In this document: positions 8,326 to 17,251 of the stretch, piece by piece
How the letters are laid out: every line of letters starts with the position of its first letter
How positions within the stretch are numbered: the stretch's first letter is position 1
Assembly: GCA_021604805.1 (NCBI GenBank)
Contig: BQJR01000003.1
Location: forward strand, 62,001-126,000
Reading direction: 5' to 3'
Source: Planctomycetota bacterium
GTDB taxonomy: Bacteria > Planctomycetota > B15-G4
Length of the DNA: 64,000 nt
The notes under the pieces: model-generated
Databases searched by the model: none
Told to the model about the DNA's origin: nothing
The model's input: the letters and a program-made list of their open reading frames with translations, nothing else
Translations under genes and position numbers: made by a program

Positions 8326-9384
8326 TCAGACGCGCAGGTCGAGTCCGCGGCGCGAGAGCCACGCGAACACGCCGTCGACCTCGCACAGCACCTCGGCCAA
8401 GCGCGAGTCTTGGTTGACCGCGATGCGCTTGAGATCGAGCGCGGGCGTGGAGGCGTCGTTGAGGCCGGTCATGGCGGTCACGGAGCTGCGGAAGCCGAGC
8501 TCGACGAGGATCTCGCGCGTGGTGTCGTCGTAGTCCCAACTGCGGCCATAGGGGTACGCGAAGGAGGGGATCGGGTGCTCCAGCCAGGCCTCGAGATCGC
8601 GCAGCGAACCCTCGATCTCCAAGCGCTGCTGGTTGGGTTCGAGCCCCGAGAGGATCAAGTGGTTCACGGTGTGCGCGCCCAGCTCCACGCCGGCCTTGTC
8701 GAGCGCGCGGCAGTCGTCGGCATCGAGGTAGACCGAGCGGGCGAGCGTGGCGTCGTCGCCGCCTTGCGCCTCGAAGATCGTGGCCAGGATGCGCTCGCGA
8801 TCCTCGGCCGTGATCTCGTACTTGAGCAGACGCTTCATGTCGTACTCGGCCTGGGTCTCGTCGCTCGAGAGTTTGGCCAGGTCGGCGCGCAAGTGCGGGC
8901 GGTCGATCTGTTCGGCGAGCAACTCAGCGAGTGCGTGCGGCCCGACCTTGTGCAGCACCCAGAAGTAGTGGTGCAGCCAGTTGAGCTTGCCCTTCATCGG
9001 GCCGGTCTGCACGTAGACCGTGGCGGTGGCGTCGAACTCGCGCAGCATCGGCAGCAAGATGTCGTGGTTGTCGCGGTAGCCGTCGTCGAAGGTGAGCGCC
9101 ACGGTGTCGGCGGGCGGCACGGGCGCGGCCAAGTCGTCCACGGTCTGATCCATGGTGCGCGTGCGGTAGCCGGCGCGCGCGAGGTGCTTGAGCAAGCGGC
9201 GCAACTTGGGCTCGCCGATCTTCATGTGGCCGGGCAGGTAATCGGTCTCGGCCGGGTAACCCACGTTGTGGAACATGAGCACCGGGATGCCGGCGCGGCG
9301 CGAGCGGAACAGGCCGCGCAGCCCCGTGAGGTGGAACACGTGCGCGAGGGCCACGCGCAACCAGATCTTGAGACGATGCTTCAT
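8326..9384 (-). CDS. Polysaccharide deacetylase family protein
   Basis: 352 aa. ATG at 9384 overlaps the stop of the upstream GNAT gene by 4 bp (ATGA). The NodB-homology domain shows the strand PVLMFHNVGYP, motif 1 LTFDDGYRDNH with the catalytic/metal Asp pair, and later GAHTVNHLIL (motif 2, metal-binding His) and FAYPYGRSWDYDD (motif 3). A lid-like helical insert lies between residues ~150 and 240. No signal peptide is evident, so it may act in the cytoplasm or be membrane-associated through its basic N-terminus. The expected activity is removal of N-acetyl groups from a hexosamine in the locus glycan or its lipid-linked precursor. Confidence 0.93.
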   Translation of the reverse strand: MKHRLKIWLRVALAHVFHLTGLRGLFRSRRAGIPVLMFHNVGYPAETDYLPGHMKIGEPKLRRLLKHLARAGYRTRTMDQTVDDLAAPVPPADTVALTFDDGYRDNHDILLPMLREFDATATVYVQTGPMKGKLNWLHHYFWVLHKVGPHALAELLAEQIDRPHLRADLAKLSSDETQAEYDMKRLLKYEITAEDRERILATIFEAQGGDDATLARSVYLDADDCRALDKAGVELGAHTVNHLILSGLEPNQQRLEIEGSLRDLEAWLEHPIPSFAYPYGRSWDYDDTTREILVELGFRSSVTAMTGLNDASTPALDLKRIAVNQDSRLAEVLCEVDGVFAWLSRRGLDLRV

Positions 9385-10466
9385 GGAGACATGTGCTCGG
9401 CGTCGCGGTCGCCGTCGGCGAGCAGCCAACGGTCGATGTCGAGATGGGACGGGTCGGCGTCGTCGCGGCACAGCCGCACGATGTACGGGAACATATCCCG
9501 AAAGAGCTTGCGGCGCGTGGCGGTGGCGTAGCCCAGCTCGCGCAGCGGCGCGGCGGAGGGGTGGTGCTCGAAGAGCAGCGCCGTGGCTTCGTGGACGCCG
9601 CGCTCGTGTGCCAGGGCGGTGAAGGCCGTGAGCAGCGCGGTGCGCACGCCGTCGTGCCGCGCGAGATGGTCCACGAGATACGCGTGCCCACCGACGAACT
9701 CGGCCACGAGCCAACCGTCGAGCCCTCGACCGTCGCGCGCGGGCAGACCGAAACACACCTGGCGCTTGCCGGGCGAATCGATGTAGCGCCAGTTGAGCCA
9801 GGCGGCGTCGCGCTCGCCGATCAGACCGCGCTCAGGAACCGTGGCTTCGAAGAGTTCGTCGGCGCCTTCGTCGAAGCGCTCGATGGGTTGCAGCAGCTGA
9901 CGCGCGGCCGACCAGCGTGCGGCGCGCGCGGCGTCGCGCTTGCGCCAGCTCGCATCCAGCAGAGGCGCGGCCTGCGCGAGCAGCGGACCGAGGCGACCTC
10001 TGCGACGCAGACTGCGCTCGGCGCGGAAGCGATAACGGAACAGCGGCGCTTGCCCGATGTCGCGCCAGCCGTTGCCGAGGAAGCCGTTGTAGGAGAGCCG
10101 GCCCGAGTAGGCGAAGGCGGCGGCCACACCTTGCTCGCCGCAACGTTCCGCGACCAGGTCGTCGAGCCCGGTGAAGATCCCTTGGCGACGCGCGCTCGTG
10201 TCGACCATGGCATCGCTGGCTTGCATGAGCACCACGCGCTCACCGTTCACACGGAAGCGTCGCGGCATGTAGCTGTAGCCCCCGACGATCTCTTCCTGTT
10301 CGTTGAGCGCCACCAGGGAGAGCGCCGCTCCGTGCGGGTTGGCGCGGTACTTCCACTCGAAGGTGTCGACTTGCTTGTCTTTGCGGAAGCAGCGATTGAA
10401 GAGCGAGGCCTGCGCCGGCAGGTCGCGCGGCTCGGCGTCGCGCCAGGTCCAGCGGCGGTCGCTCAC
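9381..10466 (-). CDS. GNAT-type N-acetyltransferase
   Basis: 361 aa. The first half has GNAT features: TWRDAEPRDLP at the start, the beta-strand LSLVALNEQEEIVGGYSYMPRRF, then MQASDAMVDTSARRQGIFTGL, where RRQGIF matches the acetyl-CoA pyrophosphate loop Q/RxxGxG/A. The second half (LNWRYIDSPGKRQVCFG, LRELGYATATRRKLFRDM) resembles double-GNAT proteins of exopolysaccharide clusters. The GTG start at 10466 overlaps the upstream stop by 4 bp. Probable role: acylation of an amino sugar or amino-acid decoration, paired with the neighbouring deacetylase. The acyl donor and acceptor are unknown. Confidence 0.82.
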   Translation of the reverse strand: MSDRRWTWRDAEPRDLPAQASLFNRCFRKDKQVDTFEWKYRANPHGAALSLVALNEQEEIVGGYSYMPRRFRVNGERVVLMQASDAMVDTSARRQGIFTGLDDLVAERCGEQGVAAAFAYSGRLSYNGFLGNGWRDIGQAPLFRYRFRAERSLRRRGRLGPLLAQAAPLLDASWRKRDAARAARWSAARQLLQPIERFDEGADELFEATVPERGLIGERDAAWLNWRYIDSPGKRQVCFGLPARDGRGLDGWLVAEFVGGHAYLVDHLARHDGVRTALLTAFTALAHERGVHEATALLFEHHPSAAPLRELGYATATRRKLFRDMFPYIVRLCRDDADPSHLDIDRWLLADGDRDAEHMSP

Positions 10467-11665
10467 GAGGCCGCGCTCGACGCACCCACGTGCCAACCCA
10501 GCCCGCGCACCGCCTTCTCGATGTGCACGGTGCGCAGTTCGTTGTCCCAGCAGCCCGCGCGCTCGAGGGCTTCGTCGAGCGTGGGTGAACCGGGACCGCG
10601 CATGCCGCCCTGCATCACGAAGACTTGCGGGCGCACGGCGATCTGGCGGTCGGCGAACCAGCGTTGCCAGGCCAGCAGCTGCGCGCGGTCTTGGCCGGGA
10701 CGACCGATCACGAACTCCACCGCCACCGACACGCCCGTGGCCTTCAAGGTCTCGACGGCGCTCTCGATGCGACCACGGTGCGCGTCGTCCATCGGCGCGA
10801 GACCGGGCGCCGAGCGCGCCTCGGGCGAAAGCAACACGACCTCGTGACAACCGCCGCGCGCGAGCGCGAGCGCGAAGGCCGGCTCCACGTGATCGGCGCG
10901 CAGCCTGCAGGCCCAACCCACGCCGGGGGCCGCGCCGAACATGGCACGTGCCACGCGCTGCATGCCTTCGGGGTGCGCGCCCACGTCGCGGCACTCGAAC
11001 TGCAGGAAGCGCGCACCGGCACGCAGCACGGCGTGACGGATCTCCATCAGGTCGCGCTCGGGGTCGGCGCCGCTCACGGCCACGCGCGCGCTGCGCAGCC
11101 CACCGCGCCCCGGGTAAGCGTCGAGCGGGAAGGCGTGCCAAGCGGGGAGCACCGCGGCCAGGTCCTCGCTGAGCGGGTGCGGCGACACGGGCGCTTGGCC
11201 GCGACCTTGCACGCCGGGTGCGGACTCAGGCGTGTCGCTCAGCAACTCGGCGCTCGGTGCGCCGAGCAGCACACCGTCGAGGGCATCGAAGCGATCGAGC
11301 AACTCGAGCGCGTAGTGCTCGGCGAGCGGTCCCGCCGCGAAGAGGCGGCCGCTGAGCCCGCGTCCGCCGAGCAGCTCTTGCAGCGGCGCCGCGTCGGGCA
11401 CGGGGTCGTCGTCGGCAGCCTCACCACCGGCGTGCAGGATCGTGAGCTCCGGCTTCCACCACGCCGCCTCGCGTCGCACGGTGCGTGGCGAGATGCGCTC
11501 GGCGGCTTGGTCCATCACGCGCACCTCGGCACCCAATCGGATCAGTTGCGCCGCGAGGAGCGCCACGTCGAGGCTGGGGAGGTCGGTGTTCGCCGAACTC
11601 GCCAAGCGCGCACCGCGCGCAGGGCTCTCGGACAGCACGATCAGGATCCGCCAACGGGGCTTCAC
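10463..11665 (-). CDS. Radical SAM-like protein lacking the FeS cluster motif (probable pseudoenzyme)
   Basis: 400 aa; GTG start at 11665 overlaps the GT4 gene stop by 4 bp. The layout follows B12-binding radical SAM proteins: an N-terminal Rossmann-like part (LPSLDVALLAAQLIRLGAEV, VRVMDQAAE), a link (LAAVLPAWHAFPLDAYPG), then TIM-barrel strands (ARFLQFECRDVG, GVGWACRLRADHVEP, GCHEVVLLSPEARS, GVSVAVEFVIGRPGQD). These align in order with the intact enzyme at 13118-14587. The loop that should hold CxxxCxxC instead reads GRGGLRSARVAVSGADPERD, with no cysteine, and no other cysteine triplet exists. It therefore should not bind a 4Fe-4S/SAM centre. It could be a partner or scaffold subunit of the intact enzyme; that is inference. 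Confidence 0.75.
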   Translation of the reverse strand: MKPRWRILIVLSESPARGARLASSANTDLPSLDVALLAAQLIRLGAEVRVMDQAAERISPRTVRREAAWWKPELTILHAGGEAADDDPVPDAAPLQELLGGRGLSGRLFAAGPLAEHYALELLDRFDALDGVLLGAPSAELLSDTPESAPGVQGRGQAPVSPHPLSEDLAAVLPAWHAFPLDAYPGRGGLRSARVAVSGADPERDLMEIRHAVLRAGARFLQFECRDVGAHPEGMQRVARAMFGAAPGVGWACRLRADHVEPAFALALARGGCHEVVLLSPEARSAPGLAPMDDAHRGRIESAVETLKATGVSVAVEFVIGRPGQDRAQLLAWQRWFADRQIAVRPQVFVMQGGMRGPGSPTLDEALERAGCWDNELRTVHIEKAVRGLGWHVGASSAAS

Positions 11666-12957
11666 GCGTGAGTTCCTTGCGGTGCGGGTTCGTTCAGCCA
11701 GCCGGCTCCGCGGTAGAGCGCTTCCACCGCGTCGAGCTGGCCTTCCAGACCGAACACCTCGGCAGCGCGGCGACGACCTGCGGCGCCCATGCGAGCGGAT
11801 CGCGCGGGGTCGGTCAACAGGCGGCGCAGACGATCGGCGAGCGTGGCGGTCTGCATCGGGTTCACGAGGTAGCCGGTGACACCGTCGACCACGACATCCG
11901 AAGGCCCGCCCCAGAACGAGGCCACCACCGGCTTGCCCGCGCGCATGGCCTCGAGGTTCACCAGCCCGAAGGACTCGAAGCACAGGCTCGGCGAGGTGAC
12001 GACATCAGCCAGCGAGTAGGCGGCCGCCAGCTCCTCGCCGCTGAGCCAGCCCAGGTGCACGAGCTGCTCCGCCCGCAGACCCAAACGCCCTGCCAGCGAG
12101 AGCATCTCCTGGTGGAAACCGGGCAGCGCCTCGCCCACGGTGAGCAGGCACACGTTCGGGAAGTCTTCAGCCACGGCCGCCAGGGCCGTGACCAGTTCGA
12201 GGCCGCCCTTGAGGCGATCGAGGCGTCCGCCGTAGAAGACGAGCTGGCGGTCGTGCAGATTGTGCTCCGTCCTTAGGCGTTCGGCCGCAGCGAGCACTTC
12301 GGGGGCCTCGGGCGGCGGAGCGTCGTCGCCCACGGCATTCACGATGGTCGTGGCCGGACCGATGCCGTTCTGAGCCAGGGCCGAGGCCATCTCGTCGGAC
12401 ACCGTGACCAACTCGCTCACGTGCTCCGCGATGGCCGCCCGGATACGGCGGTTACGCAGCGGGTTGTAGCGCCCGCGCACGCAGACCGCGCACTTGAGCG
12501 GGCCGTTGCGGTAGACGACCGGGTCGCCGGGCAGCAGGCGCTCATCCAGGTGGCAGAACATCTTCTGGTGGCACACGGGCATGATGTCGTGCACGTGGAG
12601 CACGGTGGGCACGCCAGCCGCTCGCGCTACGGCCAGAGAGGCGTAGCCCAGGTGGATGTGCAGGTTGTGCACGTGCACCACGTCGGGCCGGAAGCGCTCG
12701 ATGGCGGCGGCCATGGCGGCGTTGCCGGGCGGGTTGTCGAGGCTGCGCCAGGCTCGCCAGCGCAACGGGTAGGCCGGCGTCTCGGTCAGCTCGACCTGCA
12801 CGCCGCCCTGCTCGAAGAGTCGGCCCCCACCGGACTCCTGCGTGGTGGCCAGGAAGCCGACGTCGTGACCGCGCGCCGCCAAGCCTTCGGCCATGCGCAC
12901 AGCCACGCCAGCTGCCGAGGAGCGTCCGTACAGATCATTGGCGACGAGGATGCGCAT
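11662..12957 (-). CDS. Glycosyltransferase family 4
   Basis: 431 aa, cytoplasmic GT-B fold. N-terminal domain: ILVANDLYGRSSAAGVAVRM and DVVHVHNLH; C-terminal domain: LVFYGGRLDRLKGGLEL, then the nucleotide-sugar signature SPSLCFESFGLVNLEAMRAGKPVVAS with the E-x7-E pattern. The region HDIMPVCHQKMFCHLDE plus CAVCVRG carries several Cys/His residues, a feature of a GT4 subset in exopolysaccharide clusters that may bind a metal. It is followed by the degenerate radical SAM gene with a 4 bp overlap. It would add one sugar from a nucleotide donor to the lipid-linked glycan; sugar and linkage are unknown. Confidence 0.93.
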   Translation of the reverse strand: MRILVANDLYGRSSAAGVAVRMAEGLAARGHDVGFLATTQESGGGRLFEQGGVQVELTETPAYPLRWRAWRSLDNPPGNAAMAAAIERFRPDVVHVHNLHIHLGYASLAVARAAGVPTVLHVHDIMPVCHQKMFCHLDERLLPGDPVVYRNGPLKCAVCVRGRYNPLRNRRIRAAIAEHVSELVTVSDEMASALAQNGIGPATTIVNAVGDDAPPPEAPEVLAAAERLRTEHNLHDRQLVFYGGRLDRLKGGLELVTALAAVAEDFPNVCLLTVGEALPGFHQEMLSLAGRLGLRAEQLVHLGWLSGEELAAAYSLADVVTSPSLCFESFGLVNLEAMRAGKPVVASFWGGPSDVVVDGVTGYLVNPMQTATLADRLRRLLTDPARSARMGAAGRRRAAEVFGLEGQLDAVEALYRGAGWLNEPAPQGTHA

Positions 12958-13117
12958 CGCGGTCCTTTGTCGCCCAGTGGCTGCTGCGTCTCAAGCACCG
13001 AGCGCGGAGAACTCGCCTGGTCGAAGCACCGCTCCGAAGCCGAGTGAGTCCCCCTGGGGGAACTCGAACTCGGGGTGCGGAGCGCGCGCCCACTCGGACA
13101 CAGCGCCCGTACGGCGC

Positions 13118-14587
13118 CTAGATCTCCGGGAAGTCGGTCGGCGAACTCACCGGCTGCTTCACCTTGCCGAACTTGAAGGCGCGCGCGAGGCGTGCCTTGC
13201 CCTCGTCGTCCCAGTTCTCGATGTAGTAGCGGATGCGGTACATGAAGCGCCGCATCTTCGCGGGCGTGCTGTCGTACCAGGCCTCGTACTCTTCCACGAT
13301 GCGACGCTTCTCAGCGTTCAGCTCATCGTTGCTGAAGTTCTCGTGCATGTAGGGCGAGCGGTCGGAGTCGACGTACTCGGTGCGCACGAGGTTCGGGTCG
13401 ATCCGGTCGGCGTACTTCTCGAAGGACGCCGTGGCCGTGAGCGGGTTGAAGAGCGAGGTGCGCACGCGGTCGGGCATGCAGGCCTTGAGCTGACGCGCCG
13501 TCTCGTTGAGGTCTTCGAGAGTTTCCTCGGGCGTGCCCACGATCAGGAACACCTTCGACCAGATGCCCGCGCGACGCGTCATCTTGAGGCACTCCACGAC
13601 CTTCTCGGCCTTGTAGTCCTTGATGAGCGTGTCGAGGCTGCGCTGCGCGATCGACTCCACGCCGAAGTACATGCGGTTGAAGCCGGCCTTCTTCATGGTG
13701 CGCGCCATGTCGTAGTCGATCATGTCCACGCGCGTCTCGCAGGACATGTTCAGCTTCAGGCCGCGCTTCATGATGCCTTCGCAGATGTCGTACACGCGCT
13801 GCTTCTGGCAGGTGAAGAGTTCGTCGATGAACAGCACGTTGCCGGGCTGGTACTTGTCGTTGATCTCTTGCAGCTCATCGAGAATGTTCTCGACGGAGCG
13901 CGTGCGGAAGCCGCGACCGGTGAGCTCCTTCTGGCAGAACACGCAGCGGAACGGGCAACCGCGACTCGTGAAGATGTAGAAGAGGCGTTCCTTGTTCATG
14001 CCCGCGTAGCGATCGAAGGGCAGCGCCTCCCACTCGGGGAAGGGCACGCGGTCGAGGTCTTTGATCAGCGGCGGCTGCGGGTTGCTCACGCGCGTGCCGT
14101 CGGCCTTGTCGTAGGCCAGACCGGGGATGTGCGAGCAGGCGTCCTTGCCGGCGTCCACGTTGCGCGCCCAGTCGACGATCGTGTCTTCGGCTTCACCGCC
14201 GAGCACGTAGTCGAAGGCCTTGCAGTCGAGGAAGGTGTCCACATCGACCGTGGCGTGCGGGCCGCCCATGATCGTGATCACTTCGGGGCGCGCCTGCTTC
14301 ACCTTCTCGGCGTAGCGGATGGCGCGGTTCACGTGCGGCGTGAGCGCCGACAGCCCGAGGATCTCGGCCTTGTCGAGGTAGGCGTCGACCTCGGCGGCGG
14401 TGCAGACGCGCTCGTCGCAGCACTCCACATCGCAACCGGCAGCGCGCAGGATCGCCGACAGGTAAATGATGCCGAGCGGCATGGCGATGAAGAAGTCGTC
14501 CTGACCCGGAGGGGTCACGTACATCAGCACGATCTTCTTCTTGGTGGCTGGCGCTTCGCTGTTCGCGACGCTTTCTTCGTAACTCAT
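13118..14587 (-). CDS. B12-binding domain radical SAM protein of the glycan locus
   Basis: 489 aa. The N-terminus is a cobalamin-binding-type Rossmann domain (PLGIIYLSAILRAAGCDVECCDE, ILGLSALTPHVNRAI, TIMGGPHATVD, DYVLGGEAEDT) without a clear DxHxxG. The radical SAM core has the full cluster motif SRGCPFRCVFCQKE near residue 208 and later strands FIDELFT, MSCETRVDMID, MYFGVESIAQRS and KVFLIVGTPEET. The C-terminal region is helical and basic. It stands alone, with 58 and 160 bp gaps to its neighbours, inside a glycosyltransferase array. Relatives carry out methylation or rearrangement of lipids and sugars. It is the intact counterpart of the cysteine-less protein two genes downstream. Confidence 0.92.
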   Translation of the reverse strand: MSYEESVANSEAPATKKKIVLMYVTPPGQDDFFIAMPLGIIYLSAILRAAGCDVECCDERVCTAAEVDAYLDKAEILGLSALTPHVNRAIRYAEKVKQARPEVITIMGGPHATVDVDTFLDCKAFDYVLGGEAEDTIVDWARNVDAGKDACSHIPGLAYDKADGTRVSNPQPPLIKDLDRVPFPEWEALPFDRYAGMNKERLFYIFTSRGCPFRCVFCQKELTGRGFRTRSVENILDELQEINDKYQPGNVLFIDELFTCQKQRVYDICEGIMKRGLKLNMSCETRVDMIDYDMARTMKKAGFNRMYFGVESIAQRSLDTLIKDYKAEKVVECLKMTRRAGIWSKVFLIVGTPEETLEDLNETARQLKACMPDRVRTSLFNPLTATASFEKYADRIDPNLVRTEYVDSDRSPYMHENFSNDELNAEKRRIVEEYEAWYDSTPAKMRRFMYRIRYYIENWDDEGKARLARAFKFGKVKQPVSSPTDFPEI

Positions 14588-14645
14588 GGTGTGATGCGTC
14601 CTGGGCGGATCCCTGAGGGCTGTGAGCTCGACTCGAGCGACGGTC

Positions 14646-16025
14646 TCAGGGTTCGGCGGGTACCGACTCGGTCGGCTCGTCTCGGGCGTGCTTGCGGAAG
14701 TAGAGCCAAATATACACCAGATGGCAGAGGACGAAGACCTTGCAGAGGCCGCCGGCCAGTGCAGCTCCTTTCGGCCCGTAGTACTTCGTCGCTAAAAAGA
14801 TCCCGGTCGTGGCCAGGGTCGCGAACACGATGCTCAGGCTCACGTGGACCTTGAGCTTCTTGGCGTAGATGTAGAAAGGCTCCACGATCACGGCGAAGCC
14901 GATGAACAGGTGCCCGGTGGCCAGGCGCAGGTAGAAGTCGAAGACGTCCTCGTACTCAGCGCCATACGCATACCGGATCACGAGCCACATGAAGGGCACG
15001 CTGAGCACCGCCATCAGGATTGAAAACGACCCCGAGGTCAGGCTTATCTTGCGCATCAGGGCGCCGCGCTCGCGGAAGGGCACGCCGTCCTGGCCCTGCT
15101 TGACCCCGAGCGTGGGCAGCACGTTCGTGCCGATGGCTCCCACCGCGCCGGTGAGCACCATCGTGAGCACGTTGCCGATCTGGTAGGCGCCGTTGGCCTT
15201 GAAGCCGTCCGCAGCCACGACCGCGAGCGCCGGGATGAAGAGCATGCCCAGGCGCGGCACGACCACGTTCATCGCCTTCACCATGGCGAGCATGGTGGAG
15301 ATGCCGAGCAGTTCACCGAGCCTGGCGCGCGGCACGGCGCGCAGCACCTCGCCGAGGGGCGGCGGACGCACGCTCGGGCCCAGCTCGCGACGCGCCTTGG
15401 CGTAGGCCCGCAGCGTGAGGTAGGCGGTCAAGACGCCGTGCGCGACATAGGACCAAGCCACGGCACGCGGCGTGGGTTGGATGAGCAGCGCGATCCCGAC
15501 CAGCGCCACGCGGAGCACGTTGGTGCTCACGTCGAAGATGGCGTAGCGCACCATCTGTCGCGTGCCGTTCAGCACCGCCAGCGTGAGACCGCGGAGCATC
15601 TCGCCAGCGATCGCGATGGACAGGATCCGCGACACGTTGCCGAGCTCGCGATCCCCGTCGTAGAAGTGCTCGGCCAGCGACGGCAGCGCGAAGATCCCGA
15701 TCAGCATCACCGCGATCGACACGAAGAGTCCGGCCTTCAGCAGCGAGGCGAGCGCCTTCACCGAGCGCTCGTGATCCTGAGCGCCTTTGGCATGGCTGTA
15801 GAGCGACACCGCGGCGTTGGTCAGCCCCATGCTGACCAGGAAGAACACGAACATGTACATCTCGCGCGACGTCGCCCAGCGGCCGAGGTCTTCCTTGCCG
15901 AGCCCGCGTGCGGTGAGCACCGAAGTGACAAGATAAGTGCCGCTCGTGACCACCGACCCGACCTGCAGGGCCACGGTGTCACGCACGAACTTGCGCTCAC
16001 TGAACTTGCGTAGACGACCCTTCAC
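14646..16025 (-). CDS. Wzx-like oligosaccharide/lipopolysaccharide flippase
   Basis: 459 aa with ~12-14 hydrophobic segments and very few charged residues inside them, in the MATE/PST arrangement. The opening (KFVRDTVALQVGSVVTSGTYLVTSVLTARGLG) is the classic first helix and loop of Polysacc_synt proteins. GTG start at 16025 overlaps the preceding GT4 stop by 4 bp. Role: moves a polyprenyl-linked glycan unit across the inner membrane. With the WecA-like initiator it argues for a Wzx-dependent pathway, although a matching Wzy polymerase is not obvious in the window. Confidence 0.9.
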   Translation of the reverse strand: MKGRLRKFSERKFVRDTVALQVGSVVTSGTYLVTSVLTARGLGKEDLGRWATSREMYMFVFFLVSMGLTNAAVSLYSHAKGAQDHERSVKALASLLKAGLFVSIAVMLIGIFALPSLAEHFYDGDRELGNVSRILSIAIAGEMLRGLTLAVLNGTRQMVRYAIFDVSTNVLRVALVGIALLIQPTPRAVAWSYVAHGVLTAYLTLRAYAKARRELGPSVRPPPLGEVLRAVPRARLGELLGISTMLAMVKAMNVVVPRLGMLFIPALAVVAADGFKANGAYQIGNVLTMVLTGAVGAIGTNVLPTLGVKQGQDGVPFRERGALMRKISLTSGSFSILMAVLSVPFMWLVIRYAYGAEYEDVFDFYLRLATGHLFIGFAVIVEPFYIYAKKLKVHVSLSIVFATLATTGIFLATKYYGPKGAALAGGLCKVFVLCHLVYIWLYFRKHARDEPTESVPAEP

Positions 16026-17251
16026 GACGGGCCTCTTCCGGTTGCGCTTGCTGGCAGCGCCGGAGGCGCGAGCAGCTCGTCGTAGATGGCGCGCACGCGG
16101 GCGGCGGCGCCGGCCCAGGTCTGGCCCTCGGCGCGAGCGCGGCCGTTGGCGCTCATGCGTGCGCAGAGTGCGTCGTCATCGGTGAGTTGCACGAGCGCGT
16201 CGGCCAGGCCGTCGCGATCGGTGGGGTCGCGCAGGAAACCGTTCTCGCCGTCGGTGATGGCGTCTTGAGCGCCGCTCTTGCGCACGCCCACCACCGGCGT
16301 GCCGGCTGCCCCCGCCTCGAGGAACACCAGACCGAAGGCCTCGAAGCCGCCTTCCACGCTGGTGATCGGCGTGAGCAAGAAAGCACGCGCGCCGCGCATC
16401 AGCGCCACCTTGCGACCCTCACTCACGTTGCCGAGGAAGTGCACGTGCTCTTGCGCGCCCGCGTCGCTGATCCAGGACTGCAGCTTCTGGTAGTACGGAT
16501 CGTGATCGACGAAGCGCCCCACGATCGCGTAGTGCAACTCGGGGCGACGCTTCCAGGCCTGCAGGAAGGCCGGCAGCGAGATCTCGTAGCCCTTGCGCTG
16601 CTTGACCTCGCCCACGCAGAGCACGTAGGGGCCGGGCACACCGGGCTCCTCACCTTGCGTGCGCGCCGCGTCGTAGTCGCCGGGCATGACGCCGTAGGGC
16701 ACGACCTCGGCGCCATTGGGTTGCACTTGCTTGTGCACTTGGTCGAGCGCGAACTGCGCGCCCATCAGGAAGCGGTCGCAGTGCCGGTACGTCCAGCGCA
16801 ACAGCTTGCCGTGGAAGCGCATGTCGAGCGGCGCCACCGAGTAGGTGCCGTGGCCTGACACGACCACGGGCGTGCCCGTGCGCTTGCCCACCAGCGTGGC
16901 GACGAAACCCATCGGGTAGTCGGCGAAACTGTGCACGATGTCGGCACGGCGCGCGGCGGCTTCGAGCGTGCCCAGCGAATGCGCCAACAACCACATGAGC
17001 TTGGGCAGCTTCATGAACGGGAACTGATCGGTGGGCAAGGTCTCGTTCAAGGTCAGCGCGTTGCGCGGCACGCTGGGCGACACGCCGCGGTGCTGACGGC
17101 CGATGAAGACCTCCACCTTGTCGCAGAGCGGCACGAGGTTGCGCAGCGTCTGCGCGGCGTACACGCCCACGCCGTCGACCTCGGAGAGCGAGTGTGTGAG
17201 CACCAGCACGCGCGGCTTGCGCCCCGCCTCGGGTTCCGCGTCGCCACTCAT
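16022..17251 (-). CDS. Glycosyltransferase family 4
   Basis: 409 aa from ATG 17251, which overlaps the upstream stop by 4 bp. GT-B fold: LVLTHSLSEVDGVGVYAAQTL in the N-domain, ADIVHSFADYPMGF, VVVSGHGTYS, then YVLCVGEVKQRKGYE at the domain junction and the donor-site signature TSVEGGFEAFGLVFLEAGAAGTPVVG. No membrane segments. It is one of five GT4 enzymes in the locus; each probably builds one linkage of the repeat unit. Sugar specificity cannot be predicted. Confidence 0.92.
   Translation of the reverse strand: MSGDAEPEAGRKPRVLVLTHSLSEVDGVGVYAAQTLRNLVPLCDKVEVFIGRQHRGVSPSVPRNALTLNETLPTDQFPFMKLPKLMWLLAHSLGTLEAAARRADIVHSFADYPMGFVATLVGKRTGTPVVVSGHGTYSVAPLDMRFHGKLLRWTYRHCDRFLMGAQFALDQVHKQVQPNGAEVVPYGVMPGDYDAARTQGEEPGVPGPYVLCVGEVKQRKGYEISLPAFLQAWKRRPELHYAIVGRFVDHDPYYQKLQSWISDAGAQEHVHFLGNVSEGRKVALMRGARAFLLTPITSVEGGFEAFGLVFLEAGAAGTPVVGVRKSGAQDAITDGENGFLRDPTDRDGLADALVQLTDDDALCARMSANGRARAEGQTWAGAAARVRAIYDELLAPPALPASATGRGPS

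Noticed and set aside
7135..9531. A ~800-codon open frame on the plus strand opposite the WecA-like and deacetylase genes
   Set aside because: Antisense to conserved genes, rich in His/Glu/Asp/Gln from complementing high-GC codons, with no recognisable fold. Many such long shadows exist opposite the real genes.
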